Shown: positions 1 through 6,309, numbered from the stretch's first letter. The stretch: DNA of 6,345 nucleotides from a bacterium (GCA_030528665.1 JAUMYK010000033.1:4279-10623); one strand, 5' to 3'. The notes: a model not told the origin generated them from the sequence alone. Program-made: numbers and translations.

Positions 1-756
1 TATTACTGATCCCAAAATCGTAATAATTGGGGTAAGATAATCAAAATAAATAATTTTACTTCCGAGTTTTTTTACTGCTTCAGACCATAATAATGGAGCT
101 AAGAATGTTGGCAATAGCCCTAAAACTATAATAGCACCGTACGCATACCAAGAGAAGTGAGAAAAAGCCTCAAATCCTGAACCAAATCCTAGTGAACAAA
201 AAAGCAATACAATACCTGACAATAAATTCCCTCCACTGAGTAGCTGTGTTTGTGTTTGCTTTTGCATAGTACTAATAAAAATCATCAAATATGCCCAAGC
301 AAGTGCACTTATAAGAGGAATCAAAACTCCCAACAAAGTAACAGGTTTTGTATCATGAGGACTACTACTTAGGCAACAAATACCCAAGATTAAGGCACAA
401 CCAAAAAGATAGTGATACTTTGAAAGCGATTGTTTATACTTCCAGGCATAAAACAGAGTCTGAAAAAAAGGAGCATTTTTAATAATCAGCGTAGTTATGA
501 TAATATTGCCTATCAAGATGCCATAAAAACTACCAAGATAATGCACTGTAGTCAATCCTGTAATGATTGCTAGTGAAGAAAGTGTTTGTATTGAGCAACA
601 GGTATCTTTTTTCAAAAAGAAAAAAGGAAGTCCAGAAGCTATTAGAATCAAGCCAGCGACTAGAAAAATATTTACCTCTGTAAACAAATACTTTACAAGG
701 AGTGGTGCTACTCACCACATCAATACAGCAAAGATCACATTGAAATATAGGCTCAT
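1..756 (-). CDS. EamA/DMT-superfamily membrane transporter, C-terminus cut by the window edge
   Basis: Read from the ATG at 756 this gives 252 residues with no TAA or TAG, running off the left edge. EamA proteins are usually about 300 aa with ten helices in two repeats, so the last one or two helices are missing. I see about nine hydrophobic segments, roughly at residues 3-22, 28-48, 60-78, 81-104, 114-131, 138-160, 175-192, 204-225 and 237-252. The first helix carries the family's typical WG pair (MWGVAPLLVKYL), whose Gly15 is a TGA codon at 712-714. The Pro-containing segments NAPFFQTLFYAW and YFDYLTPIITILG match the ends of the two EamA repeats. The start is 1 nt after the TAG of the upstream hydrolase, with GGAG at 761-764 as ribosome site, which implies co-translation. 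The family moves small metabolites, often amino acids or their derivatives, across the inner membrane. Substrate and direction cannot be read from the sequence. Confidence 0.88.
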
Positions 757-757
757 C

Positions 758-1618
758 CTACTCCAGCTTTTCAAATAAAAATCCAGCTCCATCATTTGCC
801 TGAGGATGTTTTGCTGGTATACCAAGATAGATCTCTCACTCTAAAGTATTACGATACTCCCTCTCCTGATCTTTGGCAAACAATTCTCCAGGTGCCAAAG
901 GCGTAAATCCACTAAACTCCTGCGTAAAATGAAAATCTTGCGTACAAGGTTTTATCGGCATCTTAAACTGATAGCAAACAGCTGGAGCTTTGCGCTCTGA
1001 GCGATATTGCATAGGCAGGAGTCCATAGTAGCACAAAAGATTACAAATCTCACGCTTACCATAGGCATATCCTCTCGGATCTTGATGCTGACCACATTCG
1101 ATCCCATAGGCTACACCCCCATGTCTATGAGAATAACCGATCAGGCTTCAGGATTCTTGCAGTTTATCTACCAAAATTACCTCTGCCTCAAAAATTTCTT
1201 CGCACTGCTTCCTATGGGCAAGATCACAGATCACAACCTGATCATCACTACTTGAAAAGCTATGCACATCCAGCACCACATCCATCTTTTGCAAGAGAGG
1301 CTTCAACTGCTCCAATCTCTCAAATTCATAACTCTCATCCTGATAAGGCATAATAGAGATACGATTCATATTGTGATCTATAAACCTCTGCTCATGCTGA
1401 TAGGCCAAAGGATTGACCACGACCAGTATGAGCTGCCCAGTCTGGAGCAATTTCTGCACTTTCAATTCCTCTTGCAAAAACTCAAAAATCTGTAAGCCTA
1501 CAGGCTCATTTCCATGCGTAAGCGCCAAGATACCAATACGCTTTCATGGTTTTCAAGAATCAATCACCCTTACTCAGTGGATGCCCTCATCATAAGCTTG
1601 AAGAAAGGAGTCTGGCAT
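758..1618 (-). CDS. Aspartoacylase / succinylglutamate desuccinylase-family zinc hydrolase
   Basis: This is a 286-residue protein that appears only if TGA is read as Gly, at codons 15, 22, 25, 157 and 261. The family (PF04952, zinc-carboxypeptidase fold) removes an acyl group or cleaves an amide next to a carboxylate. Its motifs are present in order: the zinc ligands His35 and Glu38 in THGNE, the NP.A...R..D.NR substrate region at about residues 69-86 (NPLAYQHEQR, then NMNR), the third zinc ligand His119 in DVHS, and the catalytic Glu174 in GIECGQH. The segment before the zinc motif reads DSGKPGKRIGI with both glycines encoded by TGA, which matches the family's usual SGxPGP pattern. Length is normal for the family. 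Two ATGs sit in tandem (1621 and 1618). I chose 1618 because the upstream GAGAG is better spaced for it. The stop is TAG. The gene follows a tiny ORF and precedes an EamA transporter by 1 nt. Cytosolic; the substrate (N-acetylaspartate, succinylglutamate or another N-acyl amino acid) is undetermined. Confidence 0.92.
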
Positions 1619-1620
1619 CA

Positions 1621-1719
1621 TTATCTCTCATAAGCAACTAAAAGTGCATCCCTTTGTTTATCATCAAAATTAGAAAGCCATAATTTAGACAAAAAACTTA
1701 CAGTTTCCTTTGTTCCCAT
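1621..1719 (-). CDS. Small ORF (32 aa) at the head of the hydrolase-transporter operon
   Basis: An ATG at 1719 opens 32 codons ending in TAA at 1621-1623. Its C-terminal half (LSNFDDKQRDALLVAYER) looks like an ordinary amphipathic protein segment rather than random sequence. The TAA overlaps the first of the tandem ATGs of the next gene by one base, an arrangement typical of translational coupling. There is no clear ribosome-binding site before its ATG, and an in-frame TAG seven codons upstream rules out a longer version in this frame. I do not recognise a family. A second short reading frame starts at 1751 (17 codons, TAA) and overlaps it in another phase, so the two could be pieces of one decayed or frameshifted gene of about 45 codons. 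Real translation is plausible but unproven. Confidence 0.4.
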   Translation of the reverse strand: MGTKETVSFLSKLWLSNFDDKQRDALLVAYER

Positions 1720-1861
1720 TTGAGTTGATTTAGTTTTCTAATAGAACCCATTATTTGAGAGGTTTATGTCGTTTTTTAGGAAAAATTTTTAATTACCCAA
1801 TAAAATAACTAATCAACCACCAAGATCAAGAGAAAAGCTTCGCAATTACTCCAGCAGACTT

Positions 1862-1890
1862 AAAATATCAGTGCTAGACGAAAAATATCA
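1862..1890 (+). repeat. Tandem AAAATATCA direct repeat, possible operator
   Basis: The 9-base word AAAATATCA occurs at 1862-1870 and again at 1882-1890. The copies are offset by exactly 20 bases, close to two helical turns, and end five bases before the -35 hexamer at 1896. Placement and phasing suit binding of a regulator on one face of the helix. In AT-rich DNA a chance repeat of this length is possible. Confidence 0.35.
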
Positions 1891-1895
1891 AGCTC

Positions 1896-1924
1896 TTGAC
1901 ATAACAATCTCTTTTGGTTATATA
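1896..1924 (+). promoter_or_regulatory. Sigma-70-type promoter upstream of the metallohydrolase gene
   Basis: A perfect -35 hexamer TTGACA (1896-1901) is followed by a 17-base spacer and TATATA (1919-1924), which matches the -10 consensus at four of six positions. Transcription should begin near 1930-1931. The gene on this strand starts at 1962, leaving a leader of about 31 bases. An out-of-frame ATG sits almost exactly at the predicted start (1931). Confidence 0.6.
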
Positions 1925-1961
1925 CATCACATGATCTTCCTTTTATCCCCCACACTCACTG

Positions 1962-2666
1962 ATGCCCTCCTTCCGCATCCTCCTGGATCCTGACAAAGAC
2001 CTTGCAAACTGGCTCCAAGGCTCTCAGCACTCCTCCTATGGATGGAACCGAGTACAACATCTTTCTCCTCAGCTCCAGCCGCTACTCTCCCTCTGCGCTC
2101 AAGACGATAACGAACACACGCAGCTTGCAGCCGCGCTTTCTGAGCTCTATATCAACAAGCAAGAGGAGATCACTCGCTTTCAATCCATCACGCAACATCT
2201 CCTTGACCTCAACTGAGAAGAGCTTATCCAAGCGATAGAGCAGATGACAGGCAAACCACGCTGTAGAGAGGATTTTACGCTCTATCTGACGAGTTTTCCC
2301 CGCTGTCCCTATTATTATCCTAAGGGGGAACTACGAATCTCCTTTTTTAGCGATCCAAAGGACTGTTGAGACCTCTTTTTGCACGAGTTTCAGCATTTTC
2401 AGGTGCATCATTATTTTGAGAGGAAAACGCCAATGGGCAGTCTGCATTCAAATGCTTTTCACACTCTCAAAGAGGCGCTCACTGTCCTCCTGAATGCAGA
2501 ATGTGCGCATCTCCTCACGCAAGCCGACAGAGGCTATCCCGCCCATCAACAGCTCAGAGCTCAGCTCCTCAGCTATCGACATCAGGAAAAAAATTTTAAA
2601 AAGCTGATCTCCTACGGATGCAGTTTACTCCTCAGCAAAAGCTGTCCTCCAGTACTCAAGTTATAA
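1962..2666 (+). CDS. Putative HExxH zinc metallohydrolase, unknown family
   Basis: With TGA as Gly at codons 85 and 136 this reads as 234 residues from the ATG at 1962 to a TAA at 2664-2666. The central LFLHEFQHFQVHHYF contains a gluzincin-like HExxH motif (His141, Glu142, His145), with Glu171 in LKEALTVLL as a possible third zinc ligand 26 residues downstream. The TGA at codon 136 lies only five residues before the first zinc-ligand His, so the catalytic part exists only under the recoded code. No signal peptide or membrane helix is evident, which suggests a cytosolic protein. Residues 1-85 are Leu/Gln-rich and probably helical. The late segment GYPAHQQLRAQLL looks conserved in style, but I cannot name the family. 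There is no ribosome-binding site before the ATG, so the start is uncertain. An in-frame TTG at 1914 is the only other option noted and overlaps the promoter. Peptidase activity is an inference from the motif. Confidence 0.78.
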
Positions 2667-2714
2667 CTCAAAACCACAATAGTCACCACCCCTTTCACTT
2701 TCTCAGCGATAAAA

Positions 2715-2770
2715 TTGCAAAATACTCTAAAAACAGTACAATTGATAGCAACTTTATTTTCTACCAAAAT
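2715..2770 (+). promoter_or_regulatory. Promoter region of the flavin oxidoreductase gene (two overlapping candidates)
   Basis: Two hexamer pairs fit. TTGCAA (2715-2720), 16 bases, TACAAT (2737-2742) has a -10 matching five of six consensus bases and leaves a leader of about 28 bases. TTGATA (2742-2747), 17 bases, CAAAAT (2765-2770) ends six bases before the ATG at 2777 and would give a leaderless mRNA. No Shine-Dalgarno sequence precedes this ATG, which makes the leaderless option reasonable. Only 5'-end mapping can decide. Confidence 0.5.
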
Positions 2771-2776
2771 AGAACA

Positions 2777-3427
2777 ATGAAAAACGCAAAAATCCTGAGC
2801 AAAACCTCACTCACTCCTGATATGATCGAACTCAAACTCGAAACCCAGCATCTTGAGCTTCAGCCTGGGCAGTGGATGTTTATCCACTATCTCAAAGCTG
2901 AAGCGCCTTTGAAAAGGGCGTACTCTGTAGCCGATATTGAACATCATGGGGAGATCAGCATTCTTACTTTTTTGATCAAACTCCTTGAAAATGGAAAAGG
3001 CTCAGCACAGCTCAAAAACCTTGCTGCAGGAGATGAGGTCTGACTTGAAGGACCACATGGGCATTTTACACTCAAAAACACACAAAACCCAAAAGTCTTT
3101 CTCAGCACTGGAAGTGGGCTTGCGCCTTGCTATCATATGGCAAAGGTCGACCAGAGTGGAGCGAAGAAATGGTTTTTCTTTTCTGTTTCTCACAAGGAGG
3201 ATCTGTTTTATGTTGATGAGATCAGAGCGCTCAATATCCCAGAAACCCATATTAGCATTTCAAGAGAAAAGGTAGAAGGATTTGAGGAAGGAAGAATTTC
3301 GATTGATCATATTGATTTTCCTCAAGAGACAGAGTTTTATATCTGTGGAGTACCCTTGATGGTCAAGGAATTTATGACCAAGCTGAGGGAAAGAGGCTAT
3401 ACAAATATCTTTGTAGAAGCGTATTAA
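2777..3427 (+). CDS. Compact FAD/NAD(P)H oxidoreductase, ferredoxin-NADP reductase-like
   Basis: A 216-residue protein with one in-frame TGA read as Gly89. It has the two-domain layout of the ferredoxin reductase superfamily. The FAD domain includes LQPGQWMFIHY (about 28-38), the RAYS flavin-binding motif (47-50) and GKGSAQLKNLAAGDEV followed by GLEGPHGHF (74-97). The NAD(P) domain has LSTGSGLAP (109-117) and the late YICGVPLMVKEFM (188-200). The chain ends in FVEAY, so the terminal residue is a tyrosine as in plant-type ferredoxin-NADP reductases, where it stacks on the flavin. There is no iron-sulfur or extra cysteine-cluster domain, so it resembles stand-alone flavin or ferredoxin reductases that pass electrons from NAD(P)H to a partner. 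An upstream in-frame extension to 2618 overlaps the preceding gene and the promoter and lacks family similarity, so I took the ATG at 2777. Stop TAA. The physiological electron acceptor is unknown. Confidence 0.9.
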
Positions 3428-3460
3428 CAAGTATCATCCCATCTCGCTCTCCACCTCCAC

Positions 3461-3507
3461 AAAAAGAGCTTTTCCCTCTCATAGAAGAGGATTTTAAGCT
3501 CTTTTTT
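3461..3507. terminator. Bidirectional intrinsic terminator between convergent genes
   Basis: An 11-bp perfect stem (AAAAAGAGCTT at 3461-3471 with AAGCTCTTTTT at 3496-3506) encloses a nested CCTCT/AGAGG stem (3475-3479 with 3486-3490) closed by a six-base loop. The plus-strand arm runs into a T6 tract and the minus-strand arm into a T5 tract. It can therefore end the flavin oxidoreductase transcript and the oppositely directed GTPase transcript. Confidence 0.8.
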
Positions 3508-3540
3508 GGATACTTTGAAGAAGAATAGACAAAAATAAGT

Positions 3541-5124
3541 TTAAGACTGAGGAATATAATCCTCCCATTTTGCTACACGGCTTCCCTCTTGATAGTATTC
3601 ATGTTCAAGTCGCTCAGTCATAAATTCAAGATTTTGGCTTAACTCCTTGATCTCTGGAGAGGTTTGCAGAAAAGCGACCAAAGACTGATCAGGATTTTCT
3701 TTTGCCTTTTGGAGGAGATCGTATCCATAGTGCTTTTTTAGTTGTGTGTTGAGAAAATGAAATCTTTTGTAACAAATATCTGTCTTGGTCGCACAATGTT
3801 GCTCAAGGTCAGCGAGGGTTTCGACTTGTTTAGATGTTCCTTTGTAAGCCTGATATTTATATCCAAGTCGGACAAGAGGATTGTCAAATTTCATTGCATC
3901 GCCGATCTGATCAAGTTCATCACTGATGGTCTGTATTTGAGGAAGGAGTTGAGGATTCTGAGAAGACTGATATTCTTGTTCTAAATGCAGTTTTTTTTGA
4001 TAGTTTTGCATATAGCTTTTATACTGCTGAAGGAGTATCGTGACCTTTTGTGCAACCTCTAGTGGACTATAGAGTTTTTGCTCTGGAGCAAAGGAAACAT
4101 GAGATTGGAGTTGTGGATCTGGAGTGGTAATCATAGCAAGATGCTCAGGAGATAAAGGATTTTGGGTAATGATATTGAGATGCGGGGTATGCCCTGTCCG
4201 CGGCGTACGCTGAATCTTGGTCTCTCCGTATACATAATCAAAATCCAGCAACTCACCCTTATCTTGTAGAGAACCTTTTGCACGAAGTACCTCATCTCCT
4301 AATGACCTTATCAAGTTCTCCAAATGTGGGAACGCAAAACTACTCTCTGCCAAATCAAAACTCTTTGCTTTGAATTTTGCATGCCCTGTGGAAAGGTTTT
4401 CTAAATCTAGATTTGCAGCAGGACTGATTGTATCAAGCTGCATAAATAGTTCGTGATAAGGGTTGTTATCCTGTTTTTTGATCAGATTTTCTTTCCCTTT
4501 TGATAAAGGGATTTCTACAAGTGATTTTTCTGGGAATTCAGAAGCAAAAGTGCTTTTCAATTGAGTAATCATTGCTCCATCTTGAGGAAGATGTGTTAAA
4601 GCGATAATATCCGCCAAAGCTGCCTGTGTCTGAGTAATCTGCTGCTGTGCCTGCCCCATCTGCAAAGCTGCACTTGCATTGACAAGTGTAATCACACGAG
4701 AGCTGAGTCCTAAGTCATTCACCAATTTTTTAATCTGAACTCCATCCGCATTTCCTGTCGGTTCGATAATAATTTTTCAAGCTCTTTTAGATTCCTGCTT
4801 GAGCTGTTCTAAGGTAGTTCTCAAACCATCCAACCCTGAACAACAAAGACAGCCTTTGGTCAGAGCAATCGGATCAAGGTCTTTGAGTCTCTGAGCATCC
4901 ACATTATAGCTTCAAACATCATTAACAATAACGGTAAATTCCTCGCCTTTCTCGGTAAGATAGTTCGCCAACGCTCTCAAAAGCGTAGTCTTTCCTGCTC
5001 CAAGAAATCCCAGCAAAAGATAGACCTCATCTGCGGTCTGCTCTTTAATCTCAGCAGAACGGAGGGTAATATCAGTCGCGAACTGTTCCTGAGGAATGGA
5101 GATCAGATTTTTTTTAGTTTTCAT
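3541..5124 (-). CDS. COG0523 (CobW-type) P-loop GTPase / metallochaperone with long C-terminal extension
   Basis: A 527-residue protein with TGA read as Gly71 and Gly116. Residues 39-47 form the CobW-type Walker A GFLGAGKTT. Residues 68-80 read NDVGSYNVDAQRL, matching the family's N-E-x-G...iDa switch segment with the glycine encoded by TGA. The GCLCC metal-binding motif is at 91-95, and IIEPTGNAD (119-127) corresponds to the family's E-T-x-G-x-A-D. The guanine-specificity NKxD motif is not recognisable: at about 172-180 the strand ADIIALTHLPQ stands where ADxxxLNKxD is expected. A CobW C-terminal-like segment (FPHLENLIRSLGDEVLRAKG, about 265-284) follows. The last 200 or so residues (about 330-527) are Gln/Leu/Glu-rich, probably helical, and unfamiliar. 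Most family members are 300-400 aa. COG0523 proteins use GTP hydrolysis to deliver metals such as zinc or cobalt. The start is 6 nt after the nicotianamine synthase-like gene's TAA, so the pair is surely co-transcribed. Stop TAA. Confidence 0.9.
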
Positions 5125-5130
5125 CTAGGA

Positions 5131-5952
5131 TTAAGGTTTGGTACATAAAAGAATTGAGTTGAGAATTTCATTTTTGGGATGGAGTTCCAGCTCTAGAGTA
5201 AGATATTTTTTTACAAGCGCGAGAGGGACTTGTTGATATAAGAGCTGTCTCATCCCCTCAACAGTCCTAATCAGTACCACCTCAAAGGAGCAATGAGCAA
5301 CAAGATGTGCAAGCAAGCGGTCTGCATCCGCACTTGTAAAAAGCAATGATGCCATCCATACCGCATCAAAATGCTCCTCAGATGAGAACTGCATAACATC
5401 AGTCAACACTAGCTCAATCATATGTTCAAGTCCCAATTTTTTGATCAGCTGAGTAGCAAGCATAAACGCCTCCTGATCTCTCTCGATCAAAACCGATTTG
5501 ACCCCATAGCCTGCCAGCAAAATCGCTGTTAAAGGTAAGGCTCCACTTCCGAGGAAAAGCACCTTTTGAAGCTGAGGCAAGTGGCTCAAGAGCAGATAAT
5601 ATTCGAGATCAGTGAGCTTTTTGTAATTGAGATAATAAAGAAAGTCAGATAAAGCTGATCGAGCATCCTGTGTTTGCACGATCCTCTTCGACCAGTATTT
5701 TTCCATTTTTTCTTCTGCGATCGCACAAATCTGCTGCAGCTCCCTTACCTCAGGTATTGAAAAATCAAAGTTTTTATCTACCATCTCTCTCTCCTTATCC
5801 CCTTTATCCTCCTGAGGAAGGTCCATCTCTCATCTGGCATAGGCACAGAGCTGTATAAAATACGCATTGACTTCCTCTGAGGGTTCGTAACTGGAGAAAC
5901 GCTTTGCTTGCTCCAAGAGGCTTGTAATCTGTTGTCTTATTTCCGTTGACAT
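5131..5952 (-). CDS. Nicotianamine synthase-family protein (metallophore biosynthesis)
   Basis: A 273-residue cytosolic protein with TGA read as Gly41. The family joins aminocarboxypropyl groups from S-adenosylmethionine, releasing methylthioadenosine, to build metal-chelating nicotianamine-type molecules. The match spans the whole length. SYEPSEEVNAYFIQLCAYA (21-39) resembles the N-terminal S-x-x-PS-x-x-V-x-x-x-F-x-x-L segment of plant enzymes. ICAIAEEKMEKYW (75-87) contains Glu84, a candidate for the catalytic glutamate. FLYYLNYKKLTDLE (104-117) parallels the Tyr-rich YYxNYxxLxxxE segment. VLFLGSGALPLTAILLA (131-147) is the signature SAM-binding glycine loop. LIRTVEGMRQLLYQQV (227-242) and the HPKNEILNSILL tail (258-269) parallel the archaeal enzyme from Methanothermobacter. 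The TGA falls between the N-terminal helices and the core, so under the standard code the protein loses its first 41 residues. No opine dehydrogenase gene adjoins, which suggests a nicotianamine- or thermonicotianamine-like product rather than staphylopine. Alignment details are from memory. Confidence 0.88.
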
Positions 5953-5962
5953 TTGCTTGTTT

Positions 5963-5968
5963 ACTATA
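5963..5968 (-). promoter_or_regulatory. Possible -10 element for a near-leaderless internal transcript
   Basis: On the minus strand TATAGT matches the -10 consensus at five of six positions and ends 10 bases before the ATG of the nicotianamine synthase-like gene. No recognisable -35 hexamer lies at the proper distance. There is also no Shine-Dalgarno sequence before this ATG. An internal promoter giving a leader of only a few bases is possible. Otherwise the gene depends on the promoter at the right edge. Confidence 0.3.
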
Positions 5969-5977
5969 ATTGAAAAA

Positions 5978-6259
5978 CTAAAGTGCGTGACCACAATCAC
6001 AATCTTGCTGATGCTCCTTTTTTCGTTTGATGAGCGTCCTAGAAGAAATACCAAAATCCTGAATTACCTCCTGTGCTTTTGCCTTTTGATGACAATACGC
6101 ATCGACTACCGAGGCTTTAAACTCAGGAGTATAGGTACCTCTGACCCCCTCTAGCGTAAAGCTTGAGCAACAAGTCCCACAAAAAAACCTCTGTGAATCA
6201 TTTCTCCCACGCCCATTTTTTTTCGTATGAGGACTATGACACTTGATACAATCTGTCAT
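5978..6259 (-). CDS. InsA-like zinc-ribbon/HTH DNA-binding protein without a visible transposase partner
   Basis: A 93-residue protein with no internal TGA, stop TAG. Residues 4-31 form a zinc ribbon, C-x2-C-x19-C-x2-CC, with the NGRGRND.QRFFC pattern (15-27) typical of IS1 InsA and related transposase N-termini. Residues 43-78 (YTPEFKASVVDAY, then AQEVIQDFGISSRTLIKRK) form a helix-turn-helix. Size and layout match InsA (91 aa), the DNA-binding repressor of IS1. In IS1 an overlapping InsB catalytic frame follows, but here the next gene, 25 nt on, is the nicotianamine synthase-like gene. No DDE domain or terminal repeats are visible in the window. The tail CDCGH (87-91) adds further potential metal ligands not expected in InsA. 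The protein could be a domesticated transposase-derived regulator of this operon, or a leftover of an insertion element. I chose the ATG at 6259; a TTG at 6271 would add four residues. Confidence 0.75.
   Translation of the reverse strand: MTDCIKCHSPHTKKNGRGRNDSQRFFCGTCCSSFTLEGVRGTYTPEFKASVVDAYCHQKAKAQEVIQDFGISSRTLIKRKKEHQQDCDCGHAL
6017..6023 (-). other. A-AAA-AAG slippery heptamer in the InsA-like gene
   Basis: Codons 79-81 read CGA AAA AAG, which creates the heptamer A AAA AAG, an efficient bacterial -1 frameshift signal, followed directly by GAG. IS1-type elements use such a site to fuse InsA to the transposase. Here the -1 frame runs only about 18 codons to a TAG just before the next gene, with no catalytic domain. 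It may be a relic or a chance A-tract. Confidence 0.3.
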
Positions 6260-6309
6260 CTCAGCAAACAAAAAAATAAAAGTCAGATTTTTATTTTACT
6301 TGTGTGGTT

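Larger units (their letters stand above)
1720..1961. other. Divergent intergenic region
   Basis: About 240 AT-rich bases separate the minus-strand hydrolase operon from the plus-strand metallohydrolase gene. The right half holds a strong plus-strand promoter and a spaced direct repeat (entered separately). The left half holds a 17-codon minus-strand reading frame starting at 1751. For the minus-strand operon I find no convincing promoter. The best candidate is TTGATC, 16 bases, TATTTT, read on the minus strand and lying within about 1795-1830, with weak hexamers. No RNA gene or riboswitch fold was recognised. Confidence 0.6.

Noticed and set aside
563..778. Plus-strand 71-codon reading frame opposite the EamA gene
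   Set aside because: It is the antisense shadow of a clear transporter gene and has a biased, Lys-rich composition with no family resemblance.
1007..1595. Several plus-strand reading frames opposite the zinc hydrolase
   Set aside because: They overlap each other in different phases and lie entirely antisense to a gene with intact catalytic motifs.
2002..2238. 78-codon plus-strand frame inside the HExxH gene
   Set aside because: It is an alternative phase with Ser/Arg-rich sequence, starts inside the real gene and matches no domain.
2618..2776. 53-residue N-terminal extension of the flavin oxidoreductase
   Set aside because: It overlaps the end of the preceding gene and the promoter, and the family's FAD domain begins normally at the ATG at 2777.
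3742..3984. 80-codon plus-strand frame opposite the GTPase C-terminus
   Set aside because: It is antisense to a long continuous gene and has no ribosome site or recognisable domain.
5953..6054. In-frame N-terminal extension of the nicotianamine synthase-like protein
   Set aside because: It would overlap the end of the InsA-like gene, while the protein from ATG 5952 already begins where the family's N-terminal helix is expected.
5957..6154. 65-codon plus-strand frame with a hydrophobic start
   Set aside because: It is antisense to the InsA-like gene, whose zinc-ribbon and HTH motifs are clear; the hydrophobicity comes from the complementary Lys-rich codons.
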